A stretch of 64,000 nt of DNA from Castor canadensis (GCF_047511655.1 NC_133396.1:131511490-131575489); one strand, 5' to 3'; shown: positions 1 to 11,908, numbered from the stretch's first letter. Numbers and translations are program-made. Notes: generated from the letters alone by a model not told the origin.

Positions 1-1514
1 TCCTCAAAGTTGGTGCATTGTGAGCCCAGTGCAACTGAATGTGTCTCTATTGCAGGGTTGGAGGCAGGGGCTTCATCTCCCCAGCTGTCCTGGTCATCAG
101 GTCATGTCAGTGAATTTGGTGAGGAATGGGCTCTGATCTCCTATATTTTGTAGGGTTCTAGAGCTTCAGTGCTTTTGCACATGAGAACCAAGCATTTGCG
201 CCTGTGTTTAAGTTTTAAAAAAAAAACCATTGTCCGTAGATAGTCAGCCTAGGACCATACACTGTGTACACAACGATGCCTGCGTACAGGGAACTTTTAA
301 GAATTGGAAACTTGGTGTCGATAATAGTTTTGCTCAATGCTGCACCAAGAAGGCAGCAGGAAAACATCAGTGCGCCTCTGTAACCTGGATGGGGGAGGCT
401 GTTTTGTGCTGTGGATAGTATGGGACTTTTCGAAGCTGTCTCAAAGCGGTTGGGTGGGCAGGATTTTGAAAATAAGGGCTGTACAGATGTGACAATAAAA
501 TGAACAAAACAAGAGCTCCAGCTTTTGCCAGGGGTCAAGCGCTGTGCCCACTTCAGCTGGGCTGGTCCAGGCCCGTGGGGCTGTCCAAGTGCTGCTGCTG
601 GTTTCCTGTTTATGCTGTGCACAGATCTGCACCCTGCAGCTCGCCCCAGCCCAGCTTTCCGCACAGCCGGGGAGAGCTCTTCCTTAAACCACTCGTTATT
701 TATCATCCAAGTAAGCATTGGAGTTGCTGATTCCTGTTTTATTCAGCACATGCAACATGCTCTCCTAATCTAGAAGACTCCGTTAACTTACAACTGCTAC
801 CCAGAGAGGAATGAAGTGGTCTTTGCAAAAGGAACCTGGTCAAGAGGTCTGGGAACCAGAGAGAGGTGCCAAGTTTACTGATTTCCACACCTCTGGCTGT
901 ATAACCTCGGGTTCCCAACAACTCCAGCCTACCTAGGGTTCGAAGATGTTCCACTACCTTATCTTTACTAAATTGCTCAAAATTTAGAAAGCCCTGGGCT
1001 TTGGTCAAATATAGAATTAGCTGAAGGTTAACTGGAGTTTTCCTTGTTCATTTTGCCTCTTTCTGCGGCCTTCATCTTTTGTCTCTCTTATCAACACTGT
1101 GAGAAATTATGATAAGCACACTCAGGGATAAGTAGCATTTGCCCAGTGATCATTCTTCCCTAGGGTTAGTTGTATATTAAGATAAAAGTCTACAGAAATA
1201 AAATTCTGGAACTGCAGTTTGCAGTTTGCTGGGAAGGAGAGAGCTCCCAGCACCCCTGCAATCATATCAACTAAAAAAAAATGTTCTTTCAAACCAAATC
1301 TATATTGTATTTTCCTGCATTAATAGACAATGTGATCTACTTTTATAAAAATTCAAATTTAGGTATAGTTCAAATTTAGATTATTCAATAAGAAGCTATA
1401 CACTTGAGTTTTCTATTTTATCTGTGCAGAGGGATGTCTATACAGATAAACATCCATTTTTTATTCCATCTGAAATATACTAATCCTTTCAAACACTTTC
1501 GAGTTACATAAAGT
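1..1514. other. Intergenic, no recognised gene or repeat
   Basis: This stretch has mixed base composition and one short A-run near 216-227. Open frames here (for example 215-718 on the minus strand) show no recognisable protein motif and overlap frames on the other strand. I see no SINE, LINE or microsatellite. Confidence 0.5.
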
Positions 1515-1632
1515 CTTTTTGAGACTGGATCTCACTCTGTAGCCCAGGCTGGCCTTGAACCTGAGATCTCCTGCCTCAGCTGCCTCAGCCTCCCGAGTGC
1601 TGGGATTACAGCTGTGTCCCACCATACACATC
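1515..1632 (-). mobile_element. B1-like SINE (7SL-derived)
   Basis: The plus strand reads as the reverse complement of a B1/Alu-type monomer: a T-rich start, then 'gagactggatctcactctg', 'agcccaggctggccttgaac' and 'gtgctgggattacag'. It lies next to an ID-like copy in the same orientation. Confidence 0.9.
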
Positions 1633-1700
1633 TTATAAGATCATTTTGTGAGTGTTATATTTGCTTTTAAACTGTATTGACTTAAAAAAGTATCTTACTC

Positions 1701-1784
1701 ATTTTTTGTGGTACCGGGATTTGAACTCAAGGCTTCACACTTGCTAGGCAGGCGCTCTACCACTTGAACCACGCCTCCAACCCA
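1701..1784 (-). mobile_element. ID-like tRNA-derived SINE
   Basis: Reverse complement of the tRNA-derived unit that recurs through the window. Diagnostic pieces are 'tttgaactcaaggcttcaca' (box B side) and 'gctaggcaggcgctctacca' (box A side), followed by 'acgcctccaaccc'. Confidence 0.9.
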
Positions 1785-1785
1785 A

Positions 1786-3340
1786 AGTTTCTATTTTTAA
1801 ACAAGAGGCTGGATTACTATGCCAGTTTCCAACCTCTCTCCCACCCACTGGACACTGTGGATGTCCTGGGTATCAAATGTCATTCAGATATTTTGGGAGT
1901 GAAAGTGTGCTTATAGGCTGTTATTAACAAAGCAGACAAAAATAAACATTCTGATTGAAGATTATTGCTTATTAATGCTTTCAATTCTATTTTTTATTTT
2001 GTGATTGTAAGCAGTTATTTGCAGTTCTTTTCTAATTGTTACACTAAGAGAAACATTTTGTCTTTGTGGTAATGATGGAGAAATCTTTCAACACATTACA
2101 CTCTGATTTATAAAAGAGCACGAGATTAAAGCTGGGAAGATTGCATTAGTCTGACACTAGGTCTCCCCGTAACATACCTGATATACGGTGTGATTGCAGT
2201 CAGCATGTAATAAAAAGTCCAGGGAATCTAGTACATCCCAAAATAATTGAAAAAAGAAAGAAACAAGAGTACCAAAGACGTAGCAATGCTTGTTTATCTG
2301 ATTAAGACTGAAACAAATGCAACATGCAGGATATCACTGCACCTTGTCTTTGCTTTTATCAGGCCTTGGGATGCATTTAGTAACCAAAGTCTTCTGATGT
2401 GTAAGGAGTCTTCTCGTTCTAAAACTCTACCATGGGATTACTCTCCCACAGCACTTCCTCTCCATCTGCAGATGTATGCAGTCTTTTTCAGACAGTCCTG
2501 GTTAGAACAAGCTTTCACCATTATCCACAGCTCAGAACGATTTACATCGAGAATCCTGGACAATATTGCTTACCTAGTCTCTTTTTTTCTTTCTAAAAGA
2601 AATTCTGTATGAATTGTCATGGTTCTGCGCTATGTGACTAATTGATTAAAAGACAGTGAAAATTCAGTATCTCAGCATGTACTCCACAATCAGCCATATT
2701 TATAAACATGGCTTCATAAAAATAGGGGCTGATACTCTGTTGGCTATAGAACAACTAAACACTTAACTCCGCGGAGAATTCCGCTCACGTCGTGTGACGC
2801 ATCAGCACACATGTTTTATCTATCATCAAAAAAGCCTCCCACTGAAGCCTTTTCCCCATGGTAATCAAGGTTCGAGTCAGAGAAAAATCATATTCCCTTC
2901 AGAGGCTACATCAAGATGAGTCGGCTAGCTTTAGAACACTGGCCTGCTGAATCAAGTCCCTTCTATGATAATATCAAGCTAACTAGATTTGACTTTCCCA
3001 CTCACTGCCAAGACATTTGTTGACTCTTTTCTTGAGAAAACCTTGACTTCTAATAACTTTTGCATGGAGGCAGGAGTATGTTATTACTTTTATTATTGTA
3101 TGTTCTCTTTTTTCAATTGCTTGTCATAAAGAATACTGGAAGATTTATTTGGTTCAGTGGTCACAGTTTCAACAGATTTTTAGTAATTTTTAAATCATGC
3201 AATTTATTTTTTAAATGTTAGAAGCTCTAAAGTAGTTTTTTGTATTCCCAGGTCAATTCTTAGGAATGCTCAGTTCTCTAAACCTTGCTTCTGACACTAG
3301 GCACTTGTCTTTCGAACACCCAAGAGTATGACATCAGTCA
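1786..3340. other. Repeat-poor intergenic stretch
   Basis: About 1.5 kb with no SINE or LINE I can identify, which is long for this window. It holds a small CpG-containing palindrome cluster (2769-2803) described separately. Open frames here have no recognisable domain. Lack of repeats is compatible with a conserved noncoding element but does not show it. Confidence 0.4.
2769..2803. promoter_or_regulatory. Possible regulatory cluster with CpGs and palindromes
   Basis: Six CpG dinucleotides fall within about 35 bp of otherwise CpG-poor sequence. Two inverted repeats are visible: GCGGA-gaat-TCCGC and TCAC-gtcgt-GTGA. They run directly into TGACGCATCAGCA, which resembles CRE/ATF or MARE half-sites. 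Function is inferred only from motif shape. Confidence 0.25.
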
Positions 3341-4890
3341 GTCAGTTTACAAGCACTGATTTAGACCTACTGTGTGTTATTCATGAGGGACACAATGGAG
3401 TGACTTATGATATGGGGAGATGACTACTTAATAGGGGAGACAATAACACTGACCCTGTACAAAGGAAGAGAAGCAAGTTAGGGCTGGCGTTTGCTGCCTG
3501 GAAGAGTTTCGAAGGAAGTAAAACTTGATGGAGTGATGGAGTTTTGCAGCATGAGTAGGAGTTAGTCCTGTGAGTGCACACAATATGGAATAAAAATCCC
3601 GGATGGAGGCAAGAGCCTGACAAAAGCATGAAGGTAAGAGTGCAAATGAAGGGCTTAGCCACACTCAGACCCCGTGGGGGAGGAATGAGGAGGGAGCTCA
3701 TCAGCAAGCAAGGCGGGGCTCCATTATGAAGACTCTGTAGACAAAATTGGGGCGTCCCTGAAGAATGTTAGGTGATCAAATGAAATGATGGCAGAGGGTG
3801 ATTTGGAAGTGAAGGGCTATACTATGTGAGTTCAAATCCTATTTCTGCCTGGCACCTAGGTGCCTCTGTCTTCCCATCTGTGTGCGGGGAAGAACGGTCG
3901 GTGACTTGGAGTTGTTGTGAGTTGGCACCTGTAGGTACCCGGCACACGCTCAGATTCCCAGCAAACACTCAGGTTCTGTTTCTGTTAGGACTGTGGACTG
4001 GATGGTGAGGACCTGGGACAGGGAAGGGCGGGGTGGGGTGGGGATGAGGGTGTGAAGCAAGGCAATGGCAGAGGAGACGGGAAATGGTAAGTCATGGGGG
4101 TTCAGAAGGCACAGAGCAGGGTCTGGCAATCCACTGCATGGGGCAGGGCAGGAAGAGGATGTGCCTGAAGAGAGGAGGGTGAAGGACACCCCAGGATTCT
4201 GACCAGGGCGCTGAGCTAGGAGCTGGTGTGAATAGCTGAGCTAGGGGACGGAGGATGGGGAGCAGGGTTTCAAGAGAAGATGGAAGGTGAACTGGATTTA
4301 CCTTTGAAGTACTGGTGGGAGACTGGCTAGTAGCTGCTAGAAGGGTCTGGTGCTTGGGAGGCAGGCTCTCCCTAGAGATGGAAATTTGAGCTCATCAGCT
4401 TCTGGGTGCTTAGGGAGGCCAGGCGGGTCCATCAGAATACCATGGCCTGGAAGTAACTAGAAATCCTCTCAAAATGGCTCAGAACCCAGAAGAGATGTAT
4501 GAGCTTGGAGAAGTGAAAAGACGCAGAGGTGGGGTGGTGACCAGGCTTTCATCTGGGGTCCAGCCTTGCTTCTCTGGCAGCTGTGCCTGACTCTGTGGTG
4601 CTCTCTCTTCTGGCTGATTCATGGCACATTCAGCAATACCCAAAAAGGAGAGAGCGTATTTTGAAATGTCTCTCTTAAAAGAGCCAGGTGGAGAAGGCTT
4701 TTCCAGAGCACTGGCCACATCTGGGTCATATGCCCATCTCTGAATCAGCCCCTGGGTCAGGAGGTCACTATGTGTCCTGAGCTAATCACAGGGAAGATGG
4801 ACTAGGCTAAGATTGAGTCCACCTCTGGAGCTCAGGACATAAGCCATGGAAAAGCCACACCTTCAGCATTTTGGCTTTGGTCATCATCGT
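3340..4890. other. Intergenic, decayed L2/MIR-like fragments
   Basis: G-rich stretch with pieces resembling old mammalian repeats, such as 'gagttcaaatcctatttctg' near 3829 (MIR-like) and 'agagcctgacaaaagcatga' near 3611 (L2-like, reverse). Family assignment is by eye. No gene is supported. Confidence 0.4.
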
Positions 4891-4894
4891 CAGT

Positions 4895-5106
4895 AGTATT
4901 TTGGTGGTCCTGGGGTTTGAACTCAGGGCCTTGCACTTGCTGGGCAAATGCTCCACCATTTCAATCCACACCTCCAGCTCTTGGTTTGATTAATTTTGAG
5001 ATGGGTCTCACATTTAGGCCCTGGCCGATGTGGACTGAGATCCTCCTATTTGTGCTTTCCTTCATAGCTAGAGCGACAGGCACACGCCACTGCACCCAGC
5101 CATTGA
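4895..5106 (-). mobile_element. Composite B1-ID SINE, diverged
   Basis: Reverse orientation: an ID-like half ('ggggtttgaactcagggcct', then 'acctccagctctt') followed by a decayed B1-like half ending 'caggcacacgccactgcac'. Divergence suggests an older copy. Confidence 0.8.
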
Positions 5107-5124
5107 TAGAGCTCTTGTGAATTT

Positions 5125-5290
5125 TTTTTTGCCTAGACTCAAAGCTTCATCCAGTCATACTTATCTCCCAAGGCCTCATCTCCAAATACAATTAGCATAT
5201 GGATTTGGGGATGCGTTTCTAACACATTAGCTTTGGGGGACTCATTCAAACCACAGCATTCCCCTCCAGAGGAACTGGGTCGCACCCTGA
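5125..5290 (+). repeat. Ancient interspersed repeat fragment, family not assigned
   Basis: Contains 'aaggcctcatctccaaatac' and 'gggggactcattcaaaccac', resembling the 3' end of the old repeat seen more completely at 31722-32102. I cannot name the family with certainty. Confidence 0.4.
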
Positions 5291-5433
5291 AGGTGACTGA
5301 TAGGATGGAGCCACAGAAGGATTTTAGAGGCAAGGAGTGTGGTTAGAATTCCTTTTGGGTAGATCATTAGGGGGTCAGAGTTCACATGGCCTGCCAAGAG
5401 GATGGTTGGGAAGCTATTTGTGATAGTCTAGTG

Positions 5434-5518
5434 GAGAATTTTTGGCACTGGGTTTTGAACTCAGGGCCTCCTGCTTGCTAGGCAGGTGTTCTACCACTTG
5501 AGCCGTGCCTCCAGCCTT
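5434..5518 (-). mobile_element. ID-like SINE
   Basis: 'ttttgaactcagggcctcct' followed by 'gctaggcaggtgttctacca' and 'gtgcctccagcctt': the reverse complement of the ID-like unit. Confidence 0.9.
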
Positions 5519-5645
5519 AATTAATTAACTAATTAATATTTTATTTTTATTATATTATTGTTATACTGGGGGTACATTGTGACATTTACAAAAGTGCTTA
5601 CAATATACCTTAGTTAAATCACTCCCTCCAACATCCTCCTTTATG
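5519..5645 (-). mobile_element. Probable LINE 3'-end fragment
   Basis: An AT-rich start (aattaatt runs) leads into 'tgggggtacattgtgacatt' and then a C/T-rich segment. The T-rich left edge suggests a reverse-oriented retroposon tail. The family is uncertain. Confidence 0.35.
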
Positions 5646-5654
5646 ACCTCTGCC

Positions 5655-5882
5655 TTTTTTTGCTTTTTTTCCATTTTGTTTTTGGTGGTACAGGGTTTGA
5701 GCTCAGGGCCTCACACTTGTTAGGCAGGCGCTCCGCAGCTTGTGCCACTCCACCAGCCCTGTTTTGTGCTGGGTATTTTGAAGATAGAATCTCTCGTACT
5801 ATTTGCCCCAGAGCTGGCAGCAATCCTCCTGATCTCTGCCTCCTTGATGGCTAGGATTACAGGCATGAGCCACCGATACCCT
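5655..5882 (-). mobile_element. Composite B1-ID SINE
   Basis: Near-complete composite in reverse: T-run, 'gtttgagctcagggcctcac', 'gttaggcaggcgctccgcag', then the B1-like half with 'ctatttgccccagagctggc' and 'ctaggattacaggcatgagc'. Confidence 0.9.
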
Positions 5883-5885
5883 GCT

Positions 5886-6238
5886 TTTATTTTTTATTTA
5901 TTCATATGTACATACAATGTTTGGGTCATTTTCCCCCCCTTCCCCCCGCCCCCTCCATTAACCACCCCACCCCCTCCCTCTGCCCCCATCCCCTTGCTAC
6001 CAGGCTACTAGGGGGAAACTATTCTGCCTGTATCTCTCATTTTGTTGAAGAGAGAGTATAAGCAATAATAGGAAGGAACAAGGGTTTTTGCTGGTTGAGA
6101 TAAGAATAGCTATACAGGGCATTGACTCACATTGATTTCCTGTGCGTGGGTGTTACCTTCTAGGTTAATTCTTTTTGATCTAACCTTTTCTCTAGTTCCT
6201 GGTCCCCTTCTCCTATTGGCCTCTGTTGCTTTTACTTA
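5886..6238 (-). mobile_element. LINE-1 3'UTR fragment, 5'-truncated
   Basis: Reverse complement of the 3'UTR of the large LINE-1 at 20071-24945. Shared pieces are 'ttcatatgtacatacaatg', a C-rich tract (5934-5994, the complement of the G-rich L1 tract), 'gagagtataagcaataatag' and 'ttttgctggttgagataag'. It is truncated within the 3'UTR. Confidence 0.9.
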
Positions 6239-6257
6239 TTGGATAGGGTTTTGTGTT

Positions 6258-6446
6258 TTTGCTTAGGCCAGCCTGGTCTGAGATCTTCTTACCTAACACC
6301 TCTTGCATAGCTGCAATTACAGGCATTTGCCAACACACCTGCTTTATTGGTTGACGTTTTGCCCAGACTGGCTTTGAACCTTGATCCTCCTGGTCTCTGC
6401 CTCCTGAGTAGCTGGGATTGCAGGTGTGAGTCACCATGCCTGGTCC
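6258..6446 (-). mobile_element. Two B1-like/composite SINE fragments
   Basis: Two successive reverse B1-like left halves: 'aggccagcctggtctgagat' with 'gcaattacaggcatttgcca', then 'cccagactggctttgaacct' with 'gctgggattgcaggtgtgag'. Neither carries a clear ID half. Confidence 0.75.
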
Positions 6447-7223
6447 CAGGAAAGACTTTGAGTGCTAGTCTGTTGGCTGTAATGATGGAGTTGGAGTATG
6501 TGTGTGGGGTGGTGTGGAGAGGAAAGGATAGAGTTTCAGGTGATATTTAGAGGGTAAAAGAATGCTAATCTGGCTCTCAGATTTCTGACTCGAGTTACCG
6601 GAAAAATGGTTGTACACCTCGCTGACGTATGTGCAGAGCACAAGACTGGGGAGGTGACCATGAGGTGAGGTGTGGACGATCTGAATTTGAGAAGTCAAGT
6701 GGAGGTGTCCTGTAGTTGGTGGACATGCAGATCTAGGACTCAGAGGACAGGGCAGAAAAAAGTACTACCCTTAGTGACTCCAAGCTGGAGGAGAAGCCTG
6801 CATCTGTGATACTACTTCCTTTTTGACTCAAGCCAACTCAAGAGAGTTGGTTTGAATTTTTCCTTTAAAAAATTTTGGAGCATAAATCTGGTGGCTTTTG
6901 GGGAAGAAGCAGAGGAAGAGGGAGTACGTTGGTTGGCAAAGTGATAACAGACAGACAATCTGCCATGTCTTTCAAAATGTGAAGCATTACGCAGCCCTAC
7001 TAGGAAGTGGTGGGTGAGGCAGCGAGGAATGTGTGTGTGAGCTCCAAGGTGTGGCATGTCCCTTGGGCACCAGGACAGTTTCTTTCTCTTCCTGGAACAG
7101 CACTGCTGATCTGTCTTTTTGCTCGGGCACCTCAGTTGCCTCTGTAGACCTGGCTTTGCCATGGTCTATAGAGTGACACATCCTTCTTGGGCAGAGCAAT
7201 CAGAACAGCAAGGAACAGCCAGG
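6447..7223. other. Intergenic, nothing recognised
   Basis: Unique-looking sequence without SINE or LINE signatures. Frames on both strands lack recognisable motifs. Confidence 0.4.
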
Positions 7224-7232
7224 CCCATGATG

Positions 7233-7445
7233 GCCGGGCGTGGTGGCTCATATCTGTAATCTCAGCTACTCAGGAGGCAGAGATCAGAAGGATCATGGTT
7301 CAAAGCCAGCTTGGGCAAATAGTTTGGGAGACCCTATCTTGAAAAAAACCCATCACAGAAAAAGGGCTGGTGGATTAGCTCAAGGTGTAGGCTCTGAGTT
7401 CAAGCCCCAATACTACAACAACAACAACAACAACAAAAAAAAAGA
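7233..7445 (+). mobile_element. Composite B1-ID SINE with target-site duplication
   Basis: Full plus-strand composite: 'gccgggcgtggtggctcata', 'gctactcaggaggcagagat', then the ID half 'gggctggtggattagctcaa', ending in (CAA)n plus a poly-A tail. It is flanked by 9 bp direct repeats 'cccatgatg' at 7224-7232 and 7446-7454. Confidence 0.95.
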
Positions 7446-7454
7446 CCCATGATG

Positions 7455-8352
7455 AAAAACTTACTCTTCTGTTTTCCTTTCAGGCTCATTTCATAAGGCT
7501 GAAATCCTTGAAATGCTGTATTTTAGGAAAATCAATGAATTTCCTGTGCATCAGACCCTAGCTTGGAAAAACGAAAACTTCTTGCAGTTCAAATCTCTCT
7601 TCTCCTGATTTGGGGATAAATAGACTTCCCACTCACACTGACAACGGTGTGAGGAACAGCTCTGTGAGATGATGGAACTCTATTGATTTTTCATAAAACT
7701 TTAATAAGATGATACAGATCAAAAGCTCGCCAAAGTTTGCTATAAATTGTAGCGAGGAGGCGAGCAAGATGCAATTGGATGAGCAGATGTAAATGAGAAT
7801 TGCAGCAGTGCCGTGGGGCTGATGGGAGAATCCCGAGAACCCTTGCTGGGAAGTTCCTGACGACAGCGGCTGAGCTTCAAGTGCAAGGGACTTCTGGCTC
7901 CCACTAGTCCCTTGTTTGGAGGGGTTAAAACATGACCGGTCTGTTACCATTCAGCTTTGGAAACATCATTCAAACTCATTGGATAGGTTTTAGGGGTGCA
8001 GGGCAGATGGGACAAACAGTATGCCCTGCCTCTGACTCAGTGATCAGGTTGTGGTTTTGATCATGCTGGTTACTGCCGTATTAAAGTATAGTGTAAATTA
8101 TATAGATATTTTTAACCAGCTGCTGCTCAACTTCTGGTACTTATAATTTATGTAGTATTGATTTACCTTAAATTTTCTAAATGAAGGCAAATATATTTTA
8201 TTTTTCTGTAAGATACAATTTCTTTGAAAAATGACTGCTTTCACCTTCATAATGGATCCAAATTTAAGATTTTAAAGAGTGTATTTTCTTGCGGTCACAT
8301 TGAGAGTGTCACCAATCTTAGCTTTCCTGTTTCTCTTATTGAAAAGTAGTGA
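7455..8352. other. Intergenic, nothing recognised
   Basis: No mobile element is evident and no frame has recognisable coding content. The sequence is AT-rich around 8090-8280. Confidence 0.4.
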
Positions 8353-8434
8353 GGGGCTGGAGGCATAGCTCAGGGTAGAGCACTTGCCCAACGTGCCAAA
8401 GCCCTGGGTTCGGTCCCCAGCACTGCCAAAACAA
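8353..8434 (+). mobile_element. ID-like SINE
   Basis: Plus-strand monomer: 'ggggctggaggcatagctca', 'agagcacttgccca', then the box-B-like 'gggttcggtccccagcactg' and an A-rich tail. Box A and box B regions of the tRNA-like promoter are still recognisable. Confidence 0.9.
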
Positions 8435-9317
8435 AAGATAAACATAAAAACCAAAAAAGATGCTGATCTCTTTAAAGACTGTTGGATGGTGTTTGCCATT
8501 GATTTGAATTTTCTTGCTCAACAGTGCACATGGTTACCTACTCAATCTGTGTATAATCACCTGAACATCATGGAAGATCACACACAAACACAACTGTGCT
8601 TCTGAGGAGGAATGGAGAAGAGAGATGTGTTAGTGTTACGTGAGTTCACCTGCCATATTTCATTCTCAGTTGCTACATAGACTTTCTCGTTCTCTCGTTG
8701 GTGAACTTGAGGATGCAGTTTAGAGGGGTGATCTCAGAATTCGCTCTCTGCTGTGCAGAAAGCAGTCAGCGTTCATCCTGCTGTAAGAGACCCAGACTTT
8801 AATGAGACTGAGAGGAAAACTGATGCAGGCAGAAACATTTTCAAAAAGCAGTCTTATCATTTAGGCTACCAGTAAATTACTGGGAAATTATGCAACAGCT
8901 ATTTAATGGATGGGAACTAATTATAGCCCAAGAGTGGTGTGCTCCATCCTGTGGAAACACAATGGAATTCCTTGTGGAGAGTCAGCCTGCTGTTAACATG
9001 TCATACTAATTCAGATACCTAAAATTCAAATCGACTTCTTAAAAGAGCGTTATGGCAAAAAGTCTGTGTGTAGCGATCTGAACTTTGGACGTTGGACACT
9101 TTTTCTGAAGCTCTTTTGGAAGTGGATTCAGATTGCTCACATTCTGAGGTCAGTTCTGCAGTCTGCAAACTTTGAATTGCTGTAAGAACCACTTTGACTG
9201 ATTAGTGATCATCAGAATCCCCTCACCACTTTTTATCCACTTGTTTCTTTTCGCTGAGGGCTTTTCATGCCTTGGCGTGTCCTGACAGTCACCTGAAGAC
9301 AGTTTTATTTATTCCAT
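8435..9317. other. Intergenic, nothing recognised
   Basis: Unique-looking sequence between two repeats. No gene or mobile element is evident. Confidence 0.4.
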
Positions 9318-9432
9318 TATTTTCTTTAATAGAAAAGTAGTAGCTCTGAGAGGTTGAGTTACTTTGTTCCAGATCACATTAATAAGTGGAGGAGCCTAGA
9401 TTCAAACCCAGGTCAGCTGTGCAGTGTTACTC
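9318..9432 (+). mobile_element. MIR-like SINE relic
   Basis: 'gaggttgagttactttgttc' followed by 'cctagattcaaacccaggtc' matches the layout of the MIR core and tail. It is heavily diverged, as expected for an ancient mammalian SINE. Confidence 0.55.
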
Positions 9433-9546
9433 ACCTCAGTCTGGGATGGTTAACTGCATCAGTGCTAGTTCTGGGGTCAGTGTGATAGTGGTTTTTCCTG
9501 TGCCTTGTGGCTCTCAAGAGTACTAGATGTTTTTGGATTTTGGAAT

Positions 9547-9636
9547 TTTTTTGGGGGGGGTGGGACAGCTGTTTGGACTCAGGGCTTTGCACATGCAAAG
9601 CAGGCACTCTACCACTTGAGCCACGCCTCCAGTCTA
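9547..9636 (-). mobile_element. ID-like SINE with G-run
   Basis: A T-run then a G-run (near 9553-9560) precedes 'ggactcagggctttgcacat', 'aaagcaggcactctaccact' and 'cacgcctccagtcta'. Confidence 0.85.
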
Positions 9637-9937
9637 GGATTATTTTGGAAGGATGGAGGCAGGTTTGTGATTGAGGATATAGTTAGAGGTAAGACCACAG
9701 TTGAGGATACAGTTAACGGTAAGGTCCAGAAGTGATGCCCTTCATTCTCTTGATCAAAGACGGTGCTGGAATTGAGCAGGGGGTTTGTGTCAACAGGTCT
9801 CTCTCCCGGCTGCTCCAGGTGTTCCTGGGGTCTTCAATGTCTTCTTAGAGGGAGGTATAGCATATTTCATGAGATGTTCACTTTATGTCTCCTAGAATTG
9901 AGGAAACACCGAGGGTGCAAATTTCTCTCTCTCTCTC

Positions 9938-10146
9938 TTTTTTTCATGGCAGTTCTGGGGATTGAACTCAGGGCCTCATGCTTGCTAGGCAGGTGCTCTA
10001 TTACTTGAGCCACACTTCCAGCCCTTTTTGCTTTATTTTTCAGATAGTGTCTTCCATGGCTGCCTGGGGAAGTACTGGACTGCAATTTTCCTGCCTTTGC
10101 CCCTCCCAGTAGCTGGGATTATAGTCATGCCCACTATACCTGGTCC
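9938..10146 (-). mobile_element. Composite B1-ID SINE
   Basis: 'gggattgaactcagggcctc', 'gctaggcaggtgctctatta' and 'cacacttccagccc', then the B1-like half ending 'tagctgggattatagtcatg'. A (CT)n stretch at 9923-9938 precedes it. Confidence 0.9.
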
Positions 10147-10639
10147 CTAGAGTTACACATTTCTGAGCTTGCTGGTTGATTTGAGATATGCTAGTTAAAC
10201 TCAAATCTCTTTGAGTCTGTCATCTTGCCAAGAACCTTGTCCACTGGACACTAATCCTCTTTAGGAGTTGAGATTTTTTTCATGCCACTTAGGCAGAGTC
10301 TTGGGTCTTCATGTACTCAGGTACAGATTGGCCCCCACCCTCTAGGCCAGATCCTCAACTATCACCTATACAGGTGCCCAAGGTCACCCAGAGTGCTCAG
10401 GTTGTCCATTTAGCCTGCATGGCCAGGGGAGGTCTCTGTGAACAGGTGACCCTGAGGCTAAGATGTGCATGACAAGCAACCCCATGAGGACCTGGAGAAT
10501 GAACACAGTGGCTCCAAGCAGAAGCAGAGTTGGTCCGAGTCCAGCTGTTTTTGTAGGAGTAAGCCTTCACTGCTCTCTGTGCATACTAAAAACGTTTAGT
10601 TAGCCATTTAGAGGTCATGTTCACTTCCTCATTGCACAA

Positions 10640-10995
10640 AGCTGCAGTGAGTATGGCTTCTTGTCAAGCACTGTTAGGTGCTGGGAATACAGAGATAACA
10701 AAGAGGGAGTCCCCGTCCCCAAGGAACCCCAGTCCTGGGAGGCAGCTAGAGAAGGAAGCAGTCATTTACAAAACATGGTGATGAATGGTGTGCTAAGGGG
10801 AGCGCAGTGGACTGTGGGAACTGAGAGGAAAAGCATCTACCCCAGTAAAGGGCTGGCCCATCAGGAGACTTTCTGGAAGCTGCGGAGCCTCACGTGAGAC
10901 TTGATTATAGATGGCGATTGGCCAGGCAAAGGGTGGAAGGAGAGTGTTTAGGTGAGGACTTACCTGAGCAAGGGTCAGGATCGATGAGCATGGGT
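10640..10995 (-). mobile_element. L2-like LINE relic
   Basis: 'ggtgctgggaatacagagat' and later 'ggccaggcaaagggtggaag' match the reverse of LINE-2 3' sequence as I remember it. It is strongly diverged and its boundaries are soft. Confidence 0.45.
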
Positions 10996-11147
10996 GTGTG
11001 TGGGGATTTCGCACAGCAAACGGTGTGAGGCAAGGGGGTTACAAGACGTGCCAATTGCACTTAAGAAAATCTGGCGTGAATACATTTTCAAATTTTTGTT
11101 CTTCAACATTCAAAAAAGGAAAGAAATTTAGAGGTTCTAATTTTTGA

Positions 11148-11216
11148 AGGCTGGGGGTGAGCTCTTGCCTGGTATGTGTGAAGCCCCGGTTTATCCCCAG
11201 CACAGAGAAAGAAATC
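11148..11216 (+). mobile_element. Truncated ID-like SINE
   Basis: 'ggctgggggtgagctcttgc' joined to 'ggtttatccccagcacagag'. The region between box A and box B is shortened. Confidence 0.7.
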
Positions 11217-11894
11217 AAGGTAATTTTCACAGCAAAACTTTTACTCTGGGGTACAATTTTGTAAATTCAAATTGCTTTCACAATGGAACTTGAGGTTTGG
11301 AAAGTAGAGTCTTATCTAGTTTCTTGCTTTTGTAACACACCCAGGTAAAGCATTTGTCACTTGTTTTCAGTGAGGATTGGAGCACTTTTTGTAAACAAGT
11401 TATCTTGGTAACAAAGGATGTGGCACGGGCAGGAAGGAAGGTCAAGAAGAGACTGGGGTTACTAGGGAAACGCAGAATGCCTGGCCACATTAACCACCCC
11501 CTCCCCCCCGCCCCTCCAGTGTTTTGCCTCTGAAAAATGTCACGTGGCCATCACTTTGTTGCATTTAATGTATGCACCAAGGCTGAAATTTCGGAAGTGC
11601 TGAGTTCCATTGTTTGTATCTGCTCAACACACACGAGTGGAAAGTGAAAAGGCGTCTGCTCATTGTATATGAAGTCAGAATGCTGCATCGTGACCCTGGC
11701 AGGAAGCTGTGTTTTCATGCTGTTCCGTCAAGTGTTTGAGTGCACTTGAATAGTCAGAGAGGAAGGCAGGCGCTCAGCGTGGTGAATGTCGTTAGGCTCA
11801 GTGAAACCAGCTTACTATGCACACTTGCTACCCTGGTAAATCATGGTAGTGCTGTGGGAATTGCAGCCATTGAGTAGCTGACAGACCCTTTGCA
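11217..11894. other. Intergenic, nothing recognised
   Basis: A short C-run lies near 11502-11514. Otherwise unique-looking sequence with no gene or mobile element I can name. Confidence 0.4.
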
Positions 11895-11908
11895 AAGATG
11901 TCATCTCA

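Noticed and set aside
215-718. 167-codon open frame on the minus strand
   Set aside because: No recognisable domain, overlapping open frames on the other strand, no splice or promoter context. Chance frame.
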